Source: Gillisia sp. Hel_I_86 (GTDB taxonomy: Bacteria; Bacteroidota; Bacteroidia; Flavobacteriales; Flavobacteriaceae). From it: 64,000 bases of DNA. Numbering within the stretch: position 1 is the first letter of the stretch; every line of letters starts with the position of its first letter. The stretch spans positions 1 to 64,000 of the forward strand of contig NZ_VISE01000001.1 of the NCBI RefSeq assembly GCF_007827275.1. The letters are read 5' to 3'. The translations under genes and the position numbers were made by a program. The notes beneath the pieces were generated by a model. That model was not told the DNA's origin. It did no database searches and saw nothing but the letters and a program-made list of their open reading frames with translations. Shown here piece by piece: positions 35,624 to 44,998 of this stretch.

Positions 35624-36062
35624 GTTTGATCAGGAATTTATATAAGTACCGCTCGGTAGTATAGTAATTCTTCATTGTACCATACTTTAATATGGACTTC
35701 ATATTTTCTGTATGATAATTTAAAAGCTCCGAGAGTTTCTTAAAAGAATCATCTGCTCCTAAATAGCGCTGCTTTATAGCGCTAACATTTAAAAGCTTGT
35801 TCTCGTTTTGAAGCTGGCGGAAGGACTCGTATATCTTATTATAGATTCTATCCAAGGAACCATTCACTTGGATGCTCTCTGCGCTACAACCTCTAAGGCG
35901 GCTTTTTCGCTCATCCCAGAGATTTTGGGTAATTCTACGTTTAAGGCTCAGTTCAATTCGCTCACCGTTTAAGGTAATTCTAGCATAAAGGGGAGCTTTG
36001 CCATTTTTGGCTTTACTGGATTTTGGGATAAATACGATCCCAAAGGTCACCGAATTTCTCAT
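35624..36062 (-). pseudogene. int: N-terminal part of the element-B tyrosine integrase
   Basis: This part contains the arm-binding domain and the first half of the core-binding domain: MRNSVTFGIVFIPKSSKAKN, APLYARITLNGERIELSLKR, then TMKNYYTTERYLYKFLIK, where the IS21 target duplication cuts it. I chose ATG 36062 because this start aligns with integrases of the family (compare MKTSSTFGILFW in element A); the frame also allows a start at 36107. The gene begins about 190 bp from the att copy at 36252-36279 and reads away from it. Confidence 0.8.
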
Positions 36063-36205
36063 AATAATCGTTTTCAGGTTAAACAAATGCGTGAAAACGA
36101 AAGTCAAATCAACAATCAGGGCAATAGCCCAAAATAATAAGAGGTCACCGAATCGGACTCATTTTATATGATTTAGCATCAAATACTATGAATGACCTAA
36201 AATCA

Positions 36206-36241
36206 CAAAACCTTGAAAATCATAAGATTAACAAGGTTTTG
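36206..36241 (-). terminator. Terminator-like hairpin after tRNA-Pro
   Basis: CAAAACCTTG (36206-36215) and CAAGGTTTTG (36232-36241) form a 10-bp stem, about 25 nt past the 3' end of tRNA-Pro on the minus strand. It is a homologue of the hairpin at 22676-22707. Confidence 0.5.
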
Positions 36242-36251
36242 ATACCATTTA

Positions 36252-36279
36252 GTAATGGTCTTGGTCGGGGTGGCAGGAT
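36252..36279 (+). repeat. att direct repeat, copy 2 (3' end of tRNA-Pro)
   Basis: It is identical over 28 bp to 22719-22746; bases 36266-36279 are the last 14 nt of tRNA-Pro. The two copies bound a 13.5-kb element (B). Confidence 0.8.
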
Positions 36280-36339
36280 TCGAACCTGCGGCCTCCTGCT
36301 CCCAAAGCAGGCGCGATAACCGGGCTACGCTACACCCCG
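36266..36339 (-). tRNA. tRNA-Pro (anticodon TGG)
   Basis: The minus strand gives a 74-nt tRNA: acceptor stem CGGGGTG/CACCCCG perfectly paired, D arm AGCCCGGTTATCGC, anticodon stem-loop CCTGC-TTTGGGA-GCAGG with anticodon TGG (Pro), and T arm GCAGG-TTCGAAT-CCTGC. CCA is not encoded. Its 3' end is the integration site of the accessory elements, and the gene is kept whole by the element-borne copy of the sequence. Confidence 0.95.
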
Positions 36340-36380
36340 TATGGTGTAAATTTATTCAGTATTCCAAAACCCTGCCGCAT

Positions 36381-36452
36381 AAAGTTCCCAAGGAACCTAC
36401 GGCCTTCCCGCCGCAGCGGGACACGATAACCACCGGGCTACGCTACACCCCG
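36381..36452 (-). pseudogene. Degenerate tRNA-Pro-like copy upstream of the real tRNA
   Basis: On the minus strand the first 20 nt (CGGGGTGTAGCGTAGCCCGG) match the 5' part of tRNA-Pro exactly. A D-loop variant follows, then CCCGCTGCGGCGGGA where the anticodon arm should be, and GGTTCCTTGGGAAC instead of a T arm. The 3' acceptor strand is missing. It cannot fold as a normal tRNA. It may be a remnant of an older integration or a partial duplication. Confidence 0.6.
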
Positions 36453-36501
36453 AGGGTTATCTTTTGGATAAACAAAAAGCGTCTATACTTCATAGCGGCT
36501 G

Positions 36502-36509
36502 CAAATATA
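36502..36509 (-). promoter_or_regulatory. -7 box for the tRNA-Pro transcript
   Basis: On the minus strand TATATTTG (TAnnTTTG consensus) lies 50 nt before the tRNA-like copy and about 163 nt before tRNA-Pro. It is the only such box found on that strand here, so both would share a transcript. No clear -33 partner was found. Confidence 0.45.
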
Positions 36510-36778
36510 ACAATTCCTTTTATTCCACCTACGTACTGTCTTAATAAAATCAATAATAATTTTTAACTTTTCATAAAAGGATTTTATAACAATGGTTTTG
36601 TATTTTGTTGGCATATTTAGAAAATCAATATGCTTGGAGCAAGCCCTCCCGATCGGTAGCAGAAGTTGCGAGATTGAAAAAGTATTTTAATCGAGACAAG
36701 CCCGCTTGAATGATTCGGGCAAACCTATATAACGAATATAACGAAACCCTCATTGAGGGATCAAAAAAAAAAATAACC

Positions 36779-37894
36779 ATGAAAATCAATCTATTTATAA
36801 TCGGCTTCGCAGCCTTGTCATTTACGGCATGCGCCCAAAAAGATACCAGTATCAATGAGAGTTCCACATCTTATTCCTATGAAACAATAGTTAGTGATCT
36901 GCAAATTCCTTGGGGCATGGCGTTTCTTCCCGATGGCGGGATGTTAATTACTGAAAAGAGTGGAGATTTAATCCTTTTTAAAAATGGAGAAAAACAAGCT
37001 ATTAGTGGTGTTCCCGAGGTTTATAACCGAGGGCAGGGTGGCTTAATGGATATAGTACTGCATCCAAATTACGAACAAAATGGCTGGATCTATATTTCCT
37101 ATTCCTCTTCGGAAGGTGATGAAGATGGCGGGAACACGGCAATCATGCGTGCAAAGGTAAAAGATAATCAGCTTACAGAAAAAGAACTTTTATATAAGGC
37201 AACACCTAATACTACCAAGGGACAGCATTTTGGTTCCCGCATGGCATTCGATAAAGAAGGTTACATGTATTTTTCTATTGGTGAGAGAGGAGAGCGGGAT
37301 ATAAATCCGCAGGATATTACCAGGGATAACGGGAAAATCTATCGATTAAATGATGATGGTTCTGTTCCAGGGGATAACCCATTTGTAAACGAACCTGATG
37401 CTAAAGCCGCTATTTATAGTTTTGGACATAGAAACCCACAAGGCATGATCCTTCACCCAACTACCGGCGAAATCTGGGTACACGAGCATGGCCCAAAAGG
37501 GGGAGATGAAATTAACATCATTAAAAAAGCCGCAAATTATGGATGGCCGGTGGTTACCCATGGTTTGAATTATAGCGGAACTTCTATAACCCCAGCAACA
37601 TCAAAACCCGGAATGGAAGATCCTATTTATTTTTGGATCCCATCTATTGCTCCTAGTGGAATGGCATTTGTTACATCAGATAAATATCCACATTTAAAAA
37701 ACAATCTACTAGTCGGCTCACTAAAATTTCAATATTTGGAACTTGACATTTTGGAAGGCGAAAAAGTGGTAAAAAGAGAACGTTTACTGGACGGAATTGG
37801 TAGAGTAAGGGATGTAAAACAAGGTCCAAATGGTTATATCTACGTGGCAGTGGAAGGTCTTGGTATTGTAAAACTTATTGAAAATGAAAATTAA
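36779..37894 (+). CDS. PQQ-dependent sugar dehydrogenase-like lipoprotein (YliI/Asd type)
   Basis: This 371-residue exported beta-propeller enzyme of the soluble glucose/aldose dehydrogenase family oxidises sugars with PQQ as cofactor. A lipoprotein signal (MKINLFIIGFAALSFTAC, then AQKD) is followed by propeller motifs: IPWGMAFLPDGGMLITEKSG, GQGGLMDIVLHPNYEQNGWI, GQHFGSRMAFD (with the catalytic His), GHRNPQGM and HEHGPKGGDEINI. I chose ATG 36779 because it gives the signal; an in-frame ATG at 36710 adds an unlikely hydrophilic extension. It overlaps the cytochrome c gene by 17 nt, its probable electron acceptor. Confidence 0.85.
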   Translation: MKINLFIIGFAALSFTACAQKDTSINESSTSYSYETIVSDLQIPWGMAFLPDGGMLITEKSGDLILFKNGEKQAISGVPEVYNRGQGGLMDIVLHPNYEQNGWIYISYSSSEGDEDGGNTAIMRAKVKDNQLTEKELLYKATPNTTKGQHFGSRMAFDKEGYMYFSIGERGERDINPQDITRDNGKIYRLNDDGSVPGDNPFVNEPDAKAAIYSFGHRNPQGMILHPTTGEIWVHEHGPKGGDEINIIKKAANYGWPVVTHGLNYSGTSITPATSKPGMEDPIYFWIPSIAPSGMAFVTSDKYPHLKNNLLVGSLKFQYLELDILEGEKVVKRERLLDGIGRVRDVKQGPNGYIYVAVEGLGIVKLIENEN

Positions 37895-38354
37895 TTTTAT
37901 TAAAACAATATATTTGGTTTTTATTCTTATATTTTTTATAGCTTGTAGTTCACATAAAAAGAAAGATCAATCCATTTTAAATTCAGAAAAAATAAGTGTT
38001 TCAGATTTTCCCAAACAAGAGAAAGTTTCTGAAAGCTATAAAAGGGGAAAAGAAGTATACTCAGATTTTTGCTTGACCTGCCATCTACCTAATGGAAAAG
38101 GAATTCCTGGAAATTCCCCGCCTTTAGCTGGTTCAGATTGGTTGACCAATAAAAAATATGAAAGCATTAAAGCCATTAAATATGGGCTTTCGGGACCTAT
38201 CCTAGTAAATGGGGAATCTTATGAGAATGTGATGGGCGCACAAGGCCTGAGCGATCAGGAAGTGGTGGATATTATGAATTATATCTCTAATTCTTGGGGA
38301 AATAGCTCTAAAAAAGAAGTGACTTTAGAGGAGGTGCAATCCATCTCTAAATAG
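37878..38354 (+). CDS. Mono-haem c-type cytochrome lipoprotein
   Basis: This 158-residue exported cytochrome c has a lipoprotein signal (INFIKTIYLVFILIFFIAC, then SSHKKK), then a class I cytochrome domain with the haem site DFCLTCHLPNG and a distal Met probably in ENVMGAQGLS. It overlaps the end of the sugar dehydrogenase gene, so the two are translationally coupled, and it likely takes electrons from that enzyme. Start may be ATG 37878 or 37884. Confidence 0.85.
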   Translation: MKMKINFIKTIYLVFILIFFIACSSHKKKDQSILNSEKISVSDFPKQEKVSESYKRGKEVYSDFCLTCHLPNGKGIPGNSPPLAGSDWLTNKKYESIKAIKYGLSGPILVNGESYENVMGAQGLSDQEVVDIMNYISNSWGNSSKKEVTLEEVQSISK

Positions 38355-38447
38355 GATCTTGTACTTTTTTATATAGTTGATTTAAAAAAGTGCCAACCTC
38401 AAGTTCAATAAAATTTCATGACTGCTCCCCTATTTCAAACTAATAAT

Positions 38448-38455
38448 TAACTTTG
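38448..38455 (+). promoter_or_regulatory. -7 box before udk
   Basis: TAACTTTG matches TAnnTTTG and lies 17 nt before the udk start. No good TTTG was found at the -33 position. Confidence 0.4.
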
Positions 38456-38472
38456 CGCCAAAATACTTATAA

Positions 38473-39081
38473 ATGCTAATTATTGGAATAGCCGGTGGTA
38501 CCGGGAGTGGTAAAACCACGGTTGTGAGTCAAATTATTGCAGAGCTAAACAATGAAGATGTAGCTGTTATTTCTCAAGATTCTTATTACCTGGACACCAG
38601 CCATTTATCTTTGGAAGAACGTGTGAAGATAAATTTCGATCATCCAAAATCCATCGATTTCGACCTGCTGATCTCGCATCTTAAAGAGCTAAAAAGTGGC
38701 AATTCCATCGAGGAGCCGGTGTATTCCTTTAAAGAACACAATAGAACGGGGGAAACTGTTACCATTGAACCTAAAAAAGTGATTATTGTAGAGGGGATCC
38801 TTATCCTTACCAATCCCGATATTCGCGATATGTTCGATATAAAAATCTATGTTCATGCAGACAGCGATGAGCGGTTAATTCGCAGGTTAAAACGCGACAT
38901 CAACGATCGTGGCAGGGATCTGGACGAAGTTTTATGGAGGTACCAAACCACCTTAAAACCTATGCACCAACAGTTTATCGAACCCACAAAAGAATTTGCA
39001 GATATTATTATTCCGACCAACAGGTATAACAATGTTGCCGTAGATATTGTACAGACCATCATCAAGGACAGATTGACGTAA
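38473..39081 (+). CDS. udk: Uridine kinase
   Basis: Uridine/cytidine kinase makes UMP or CMP from nucleosides with ATP or GTP. The 202-residue protein starts MLIIGIAGGTGSGKTTVVSQ (Walker A, residues 8-15) and has SQDSYYLDTSHL, INFDHPKSIDFDLL, the motif VYSFKEHNRT and RLIRRLKRDINDRGRDLDEV. Length is normal for the family (about 205). The next gene begins 19 nt later. Confidence 0.93.
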   Translation: MLIIGIAGGTGSGKTTVVSQIIAELNNEDVAVISQDSYYLDTSHLSLEERVKINFDHPKSIDFDLLISHLKELKSGNSIEEPVYSFKEHNRTGETVTIEPKKVIIVEGILILTNPDIRDMFDIKIYVHADSDERLIRRLKRDINDRGRDLDEVLWRYQTTLKPMHQQFIEPTKEFADIIIPTNRYNNVAVDIVQTIIKDRLT

Positions 39082-39100
39082 TTTTGTATCTTTAAAAATT

Positions 39101-39415
39101 ATGAGCCTAAAGGAACTTCGCAATAAAAAATGGTTTAAGGTCATTAGTAATAAATATGTATTGCTGTTGCTCATTTTTGGAGGCTGGATGCTTTTTTTAG
39201 ATAGTAATTCCTGGTTGGTGCACAGGGAATTAAATGAGGAGGTAGATAAGCTTCAAGTTAACAAGGAGTATTATCAAAAAGAGATCTCAAAAGATAAGGC
39301 TACAATTGATAAATTGAATGACTCTTTTGAATTGGAAAGCTACGCCAGACAACATTATTATATGAAGCGGGCCAACGAGGATATCTACATTATCCATTAC
39401 GATACCTTAGACTGA
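39101..39415 (+). CDS. Septum formation initiator (DivIC/FtsB-like)
   Basis: This 104-residue bitopic membrane protein of the cell-division complex has a short cytoplasmic start, a membrane helix (VLLLLIFGGWMLFLDSN, about residues 19-36) and a periplasmic coiled coil (ELNEEVDKLQVNKEYYQKEI), ending LESYARQHYYMKRANEDIYI, the family's conserved YARExYxMkk-like segment. It lies between udk and mutA, a common order in flavobacteria. Confidence 0.88.
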   Translation: MSLKELRNKKWFKVISNKYVLLLLIFGGWMLFLDSNSWLVHRELNEEVDKLQVNKEYYQKEISKDKATIDKLNDSFELESYARQHYYMKRANEDIYIIHYDTLD

Positions 39416-39457
39416 GCAACTGCTATTTGCACGTATTTTATTTAAAAAAAATCTATT

Positions 39458-40843
39458 ATGAATCAAACCTTGTTCAACGAATTTCATGAAGTTTCTGCCA
39501 AAGAATGGAAGCAGAAAATTCAGTTCGATTTGAAAGGAGCAGATTATAATGAAACCCTTGTTTTTCATAGCAAAGATGGAATTTCAATAAAACCCTTTTA
39601 TAATGCTGAAGATCTTAAAGAGCAAGCGACTATTAAGTCTCCCGAAAAATGGAATATCTGTGAGAGGATCTATGTGGTTTCTGAAATAAAAAGCAATAAA
39701 AAAGCACTGGAAGTAGTACAAAAAGGGGCAGAAAGCTTATGGTTCGTTATTTCTTCAGAAGAAACCGATTACACGCTCTTGTTCAAAGATATCCAGCTTA
39801 GCACTGTCCCTATATATATAACTTCAGAATTCCTTTCTGAAGGAGCCTTTAATTCATTAAGCACTTTTTTAGCCGGAAAGGACCATAATATAAGTTTGCA
39901 GATTGACATCATTGGGAATTTAGCACGTACAGGAAACTGGTATCATGGCCTGAAAAAAGATCATGAGATTTTGAACAAAATAGTTGGGAAAGCTGAAGGG
40001 TTTAAATCCATAATTAGTGTAGATGGCACTTTGTATCAAAACGCCGGGGCAAGCATTCCGCAGGAATTGGCATATATGCTCGCCCACGCAAACGAATATT
40101 TGAATCATTTCAACAATAAAGAGAATAATAAACCTGAATCCCAGCTTCAATTTTTAACTGCTACAGGCTCCAATTATTTTTTCGAGATTGCGAAATTGAA
40201 AGCACTTAGGTTATTGTTTTCAAGTTTAGCTCCAGAATATAAGCAGGTCGAAAAATGCCATATTTTGGCACAGCCTTCAAAAAGGGATAAAACCTTGTAC
40301 GATTACAATGTGAACCTGCTTAGAACCACCACCCAAAGCATGAGTGCGGTTCTTGGAGGTGCAAATGAAGTTTACAATGCTCCTTACGATGCCATTTACC
40401 ATAAAAACAATGAGTTTGGAGACAGGATTGCCCGCAATCAGTTATTAGTGCTGAAAAATGAAAGTTATTTCGATAAGGTTTCCAATACCTCAGATGGCGC
40501 TTATTATATTGAAACACTTACGCAACAATTTGCTGAAAAAGCCTTGAAGATCTTTAAGGAGATTGAGAACGGGGGCGGATTTTTAAAACAATTAAAAGAA
40601 GGAATTATTCAGAGAAAAATTTCTGAAAGTGCAAGAAAAGAACAAGAACTTTTCGATGCAGGAAAGATCATTCTTGTTGGAACCAATAAATTCCAAAATC
40701 CAGAGGATAAAATGAAAGATGACTTGGAATTATATCCGTTCTTAAAAATGAACCCCAGAAAAACCTTGCTTCAACCAATTTTGGAAAAACGGCTATCAGA
40801 AAAATATGAACAGGAAAGACTGAAAACAGAACAAGAAGCATAA
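39458..40843 (+). CDS. mutA: Methylmalonyl-CoA mutase small (beta) subunit
   Basis: This 461-residue non-catalytic partner of the B12-dependent mutase has a degenerate mutase barrel: [20 protein letters not shown] near the start, [15 protein letters not shown], then [20 protein letters not shown] and [20 protein letters not shown]. It lacks a cobalamin domain. Its TAA overlaps the mutB ATG (TAATG at 40841-40845), so the two are made together. Confidence 0.9.
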   Translation: MNQTLFNEFHEVSAKEWKQKIQFDLKGADYNETLVFHSKDGISIKPFYNAEDLKEQATIKSPEKWNICERIYVVSEIKSNKKALEVVQKGAESLWFVISSEETDYTLLFKDIQLSTVPIYITSEFLSEGAFNSLSTFLAGKDHNISLQIDIIGNLARTGNWYHGLKKDHEILNKIVGKAEGFKSIISVDGTLYQNAGASIPQELAYMLAHANEYLNHFNNKENNKPESQLQFLTATGSNYFFEIAKLKALRLLFSSLAPEYKQVEKCHILAQPSKRDKTLYDYNVNLLRTTTQSMSAVLGGANEVYNAPYDAIYHKNNEFGDRIARNQLLVLKNESYFDKVSNTSDGAYYIETLTQQFAEKALKIFKEIENGGGFLKQLKEGIIQRKISESARKEQELFDAGKIILVGTNKFQNPEDKMKDDLELYPFLKMNPRKTLLQPILEKRLSEKYEQERLKTEQEA

Positions 40844-42975
40844 TGTCCAGAAAAAACCTTCAACATATAAAACTTAAGAAAGAGATTTCTCCCGGTTCTT
40901 CGAAAAGCAATTCGGATGGCGCTTTTATGACAGCAGAAGATATTCCGCTTAAAAAAACATATTCAAAAAGCGATCTTGAAGAGGCAGAACATTTAAATTT
41001 TGCAGCGGGAATCGCTCCTTATTTACGTGGTCCTTACAGCACCATGTACGTTAGAAGGCCTTGGACCATTCGCCAGTATGCTGGTTTTTCTACGGCTGAA
41101 GAAAGCAATGCTTTTTATAGACGTAATTTAGCAGGAGGCCAAAAAGGACTTTCAGTAGCTTTCGATCTACCAACGCATCGTGGTTACGACAGTGATCATG
41201 AACGGGTGGTCGGAGACGTTGGAAAAGCGGGGGTTGCCATAGATTCTGTGGAAGATATGAAGATCCTTTTCGATCAGATTCCGTTAGATAAAATGTCGGT
41301 TTCCATGACCATGAATGGCGCGGTGCTTCCAATTATGGCATTTTATATTGTTGCTGCAGAGGAGCAAGGTGTAGATCTTTCCTTATTATCTGGAACCATT
41401 CAAAATGATATTTTAAAGGAATTTATGGTGCGCAACACCTACATCTACCCTCCTGCTCCATCCATGAGGATAATATCTGACATTTTTGAATATACTTCAG
41501 AAAAGATGCCAAAATTCAACAGCATTAGTATCTCAGGATATCATATGCAGGAAGCAGGAGCAACTTGCGATATTGAATTGGCATACACCTTAGCTGACGG
41601 ATTGGAATATATTAGAAAAGGATTGGGAGCGGGAATGGACATAGATAGCTTTGCGCCACGACTTTCCTTTTTCTGGGCAATAGGAATGAACCATTTTATG
41701 GAGATCGCCAAAATGAGAGCTGCAAGAATGCTTTGGGCAAAATTGGTAAAACAATTCAACCCGAAAAGTGAGAAATCCTTGGCCTTGAGAACACATTGCC
41801 AAACCAGTGGATGGAGTTTGACAGAGCAAGATCCATTTAACAATGTTGCCAGAACCTGTATAGAGGCGGCGGCAGCAGCCTTTGGAGGAACTCAATCTTT
41901 ACACACAAATGCATTGGATGAAGCGATTGCTCTACCCACAGATTTCTCTGCAAGAATTGCCAGAAACACGCAGTTATATCTTCAGCAAGAAACCAATATC
42001 ACCAAAACGGTGGATCCTTGGGCGGGCAGTTATTATGTAGAAAGCTTAACACATGAAATTGCCCAAAAAGCCTGGAAGTTAATTGAAGAAGTAGAAGCAT
42101 TAGGCGGAATGACAAAAGCAATTGAAGCTGGAATTCCCAAGTTGCGTATAGAGGAAGCTGCAGCAAATAAACAAGCAAGAATAGATAGTGAAACCGATAT
42201 CATAGTTGGAAATAATAGATACCGTTTAGAAAAAGAAGATCCACTAGTTACCTTAGAAGTTGACAATCAAACTGTTCGTTTACAGCAATTGGAAAGGTTG
42301 CAGCAAATAAAAGAAAGTAGAGATTCCCAAAAGGTAAAATCTGCACTAAAAGTATTGACCAAAGCCGCTAAAAATAAGGATGGCAATTTGTTAGCTTTAG
42401 CCATTAGTGCTGCTAGAGAACGAGCTACTCTGGGAGAAATAAGCGATGCTTTGGAGGAAGTTTACGGAAGGTATAAAGCGAAAATCCAAACCTTTAGCGG
42501 GGTATATTCAAAACAGATGAAAGATAATGAATCCTTTATAAAAGCCAGGGAGCTAGCCGATAAATTTGCGGAGCAAGATGGAAGACGTCCTCGTATTATG
42601 ATCGCAAAAATGGGGCAGGATGGCCATGATCGTGGAGCAAAAGTGGTTGCCACAGGCTATGCAGATCTTGGTTTTGATGTGGATATAGGGCCTTTATTCC
42701 AAACTCCTGCGGAAGCTGCAAAACAAGCTATGGAAAATGACGTTCATATCTTAGGGGTTTCATCTTTAGCTGCAGGACACAAAACATTGGTGCCACAGGT
42801 AATAGAAGAATTAAAAAAGCATGGTAGGGAAGATATTATGGTAATTGTGGGGGGGGTTATTCCCTCTCAAGATTATCAGTTCTTATTCGATGCCGGGGCA
42901 GTTGCCGTTTTTGGCCCCGGGACTAAAATTAGCGAAGCTGCCATTCAGCTTTTAGAAATATTAATAGACGAATAA
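40843..42975 (+). CDS. mutB: Methylmalonyl-CoA mutase large (alpha) subunit
   Basis: This enzyme interconverts succinyl-CoA and (R)-methylmalonyl-CoA using adenosylcobalamin, linking propionate metabolism to the TCA cycle. The 710-residue protein has the catalytic barrel ([51 protein letters not shown]-like [36 protein letters not shown]) and a C-terminal cobalamin-binding domain ([20 protein letters not shown], with the DxHxxG His ligand; [20 protein letters not shown]). Full length. The MeaB-type GTPase is not in the window. Confidence 0.95.
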   Translation: MSRKNLQHIKLKKEISPGSSKSNSDGAFMTAEDIPLKKTYSKSDLEEAEHLNFAAGIAPYLRGPYSTMYVRRPWTIRQYAGFSTAEESNAFYRRNLAGGQKGLSVAFDLPTHRGYDSDHERVVGDVGKAGVAIDSVEDMKILFDQIPLDKMSVSMTMNGAVLPIMAFYIVAAEEQGVDLSLLSGTIQNDILKEFMVRNTYIYPPAPSMRIISDIFEYTSEKMPKFNSISISGYHMQEAGATCDIELAYTLADGLEYIRKGLGAGMDIDSFAPRLSFFWAIGMNHFMEIAKMRAARMLWAKLVKQFNPKSEKSLALRTHCQTSGWSLTEQDPFNNVARTCIEAAAAAFGGTQSLHTNALDEAIALPTDFSARIARNTQLYLQQETNITKTVDPWAGSYYVESLTHEIAQKAWKLIEEVEALGGMTKAIEAGIPKLRIEEAAANKQARIDSETDIIVGNNRYRLEKEDPLVTLEVDNQTVRLQQLERLQQIKESRDSQKVKSALKVLTKAAKNKDGNLLALAISAARERATLGEISDALEEVYGRYKAKIQTFSGVYSKQMKDNESFIKARELADKFAEQDGRRPRIMIAKMGQDGHDRGAKVVATGYADLGFDVDIGPLFQTPAEAAKQAMENDVHILGVSSLAAGHKTLVPQVIEELKKHGREDIMVIVGGVIPSQDYQFLFDAGAVAVFGPGTKISEAAIQLLEILIDE

Positions 42976-43055
42976 AATAAGTTGGCAGTAGACAGGATTT
43001 GTGGGAAGATATATATGAAATACTGGAAATGAAGAAGAAATATTATAGAAACCGA

Positions 43056-43148
43056 TAATTGTTGATTGTTAACAGTTAACTGTTAATTGTTAACTGATGA
43101 ACCAATAACCGATAACCAATAACCAATAACCAATAACTGATAACTGAA
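43056..43148. repeat. Heptanucleotide repeat tract before the SDR gene
   Basis: The tract has a 7-nt period: first variants of GTTAACT (43056-43097), then seven units AACCAAT, AACCGAT, AACCAAT, AACCAAT, AACCAAT, AACTGAT, AACTGAA (43100-43148). It ends 3 nt before the SDR start codon, so copy-number change would alter the 5' leader or promoter spacing. Confidence 0.7.
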
Positions 43149-43151
43149 ATT

Positions 43152-44033
43152 ATGGATTACACTAAAAAAATGCTTCGTGATGATGCCTTGAAAGGAAAAA
43201 CGATCGTTGTTACCGGTGGTGGTAGCGGACTTGGAAAAGCGATGACCAGTTATTTCCTGGAGTTAGGCGCTAATGTAGCAATTACTTCCAGAAATCTGGA
43301 AAAGTTAGAAAATACCGCAAAGGAATTAGAGGCAGCAACCGGGGGAACTTGTTTACCATTGCAGTGTGATGTTCGAGAATATGCTCAAGTTGAAGCTATG
43401 TTGGAAGCAACCGTAGCAAAATTTGGGAAAGTAGATTCCTTATTGAACAATGCAGCAGGAAACTTTATCTCTCCTACCGAGCGATTAAGCGCAAATGCCT
43501 TCGATACCATTATAGATATTGTTTTAAAAGGAAGTAAGAACTGTACCCTTGCCTTTGGAAAATACTGGATAGATAAAAAAGAAATAGATAAAACTATCTT
43601 GAACATTGTGACCACGTATGCCTGGACAGGCTCAGCATATGTAGTGCCCAGTGCCACTGCAAAAGCAGGAGTATTGGCAATGACACGGTCTTTGGCAGTA
43701 GAATGGGCCAAATATGGGATTCGATCCAACGCCATTGCGCCTGGACCCTTCCCGACAAAGGGAGCTTGGGACAGATTGCTCCCTGGAAATTTAAAAGAAA
43801 AATTCGATCTTGCCAAAAAAGTACCTTTAAAACGGGTTGGAGAACATCAGGAATTGGCGAATCTTGCTGCCTATATGCTTTCAGATTTTTCTGCATATGT
43901 AAATGGAGAAGTAATCACTATAGATGGTGGGGAATGGCTAAAAGGAGCAGGCCAATTCAACCTTTTGGAAGCAATTCCTGAAGAAATGTGGGATCAATTG
44001 GAAACGATGATTCGATCTAAGAAGAGCAAATAA
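43152..44033 (+). CDS. SDR-family oxidoreductase (2,4-dienoyl-CoA reductase-like)
   Basis: This 293-residue short-chain dehydrogenase has nucleotide site VVTGGGSGLGKAMTSYFLEL, LLNNAAGNFISPTERLS, a substrate-site region with VTTYAWTGSAYVVPSATAKA (Tyr/Lys catalytic pair shifted, as in peroxisomal-type dienoyl-CoA reductases) and RSNAIAPGPFPTKGAWDRL. It fits the 2,4-dienoyl-CoA reductase branch better than general SDRs. It follows the mutase genes, consistent with fatty-acid or propionate breakdown, but a repeat-rich 176-bp spacer separates them. Confidence 0.8.
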   Translation: MDYTKKMLRDDALKGKTIVVTGGGSGLGKAMTSYFLELGANVAITSRNLEKLENTAKELEAATGGTCLPLQCDVREYAQVEAMLEATVAKFGKVDSLLNNAAGNFISPTERLSANAFDTIIDIVLKGSKNCTLAFGKYWIDKKEIDKTILNIVTTYAWTGSAYVVPSATAKAGVLAMTRSLAVEWAKYGIRSNAIAPGPFPTKGAWDRLLPGNLKEKFDLAKKVPLKRVGEHQELANLAAYMLSDFSAYVNGEVITIDGGEWLKGAGQFNLLEAIPEEMWDQLETMIRSKKSK

Positions 44034-44230
44034 AAATATAAATCAAGAATATAGGGGGCAAGCCAGGAGGTATGAATAGGAAAATCCTTTTAAAAAATTC
44101 CAGGCAAGACCGGGGAATTAAACCCTCAAAGAGGGATTCAATCTTTTTAACATTGTAGAAGCTGTTAACAAAATCATTTTATTAACCTATAATAAATTGT
44201 ATTTTTACCTTCTAAAATAGAATACAATTA

Positions 44231-44995
44231 ATGGGCAAAATCATTGCTATTGCGAACCAAAAAGGAGGAGTTGGTAAAACTACTACTTCAGTAAATTTAG
44301 CGGCTTCCCTCGGGGTTCTTGAAAAAAAAGTCCTCCTTATAGATGCAGATCCTCAAGCCAATGCAACATCTGGTTTAGGGATCGATGTGGAAGCTGTGGA
44401 ATTAGGGACTTATCAACTATTGGAACATTCTTGCAAGGCTGAAGAAGCCATCGTAAAGACCAGTTCCCCCAACCTGGATATCATCCCATCCCATATAGAC
44501 CTGGTAGCCATCGAAATAGAATTGGTAGACCAAGAGGAACGTGAATACATGCTTAAAAAGGCTATTGGTCATTTAAAAGATAGTTACGATTATATCCTTA
44601 TAGATTGTGCCCCTTCTTTGGGATTATTGACCCTGAATGCTTTAACCGCTTCAGATTCTGTGATCATTCCAATCCAATGTGAATATTTTGCACTGGAAGG
44701 TTTGGGTAAATTATTGAACACCATTAAAAGCGTTCAGAAGATCCATAACGATAAACTGGATATTGAAGGCCTTTTATTGACCATGTACGATTCCAGATTA
44801 AGACTCTCCAATCAGGTGGTAGAAGAAGTTCAGAAGCATTTTAATGAAATGGTATTTACCACAATCATTCAACGAAACGTGCGTTTAAGTGAAGCCCCTA
44901 GTTATGGGGAGAGCATTATAAATTATGATGCTGGAAGCAAAGGAGCCAGTAACTATTTGAGCCTGGCACATGAAATAATCAAGAAAAACAGTTAA
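44231..44995 (+). CDS. parA: Chromosome-partitioning ATPase ParA (Soj)
   Basis: This 254-residue MinD/ParA ATPase drives segregation of the origin region with ParB. The deviant Walker A is AIANQKGGVGKTTTSVNLAA (residues 6-25), then LIDADPQANATSGLG, YDYILIDCAPSLGLLTLNAL and SEAPSYGESI. It is followed after 3 nt by parB. A run of A/T-rich DNA precedes it without a clear consensus promoter. Confidence 0.95.
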   Translation: MGKIIAIANQKGGVGKTTTSVNLAASLGVLEKKVLLIDADPQANATSGLGIDVEAVELGTYQLLEHSCKAEEAIVKTSSPNLDIIPSHIDLVAIEIELVDQEEREYMLKKAIGHLKDSYDYILIDCAPSLGLLTLNALTASDSVIIPIQCEYFALEGLGKLLNTIKSVQKIHNDKLDIEGLLLTMYDSRLRLSNQVVEEVQKHFNEMVFTTIIQRNVRLSEAPSYGESIINYDAGSKGASNYLSLAHEIIKKNS

Positions 44996-44998
44996 ACG

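Noticed and set aside
36254-36566. An open frame of 103 codons across the tRNA-Pro region
   Set aside because: It is the reverse complement of the tRNA and its degenerate copy, with no protein features.
43100-43148. A CRISPR array
   Set aside because: The repeats are 7 nt long and directly abutting, with no spacers. No cas genes are present anywhere in the window.
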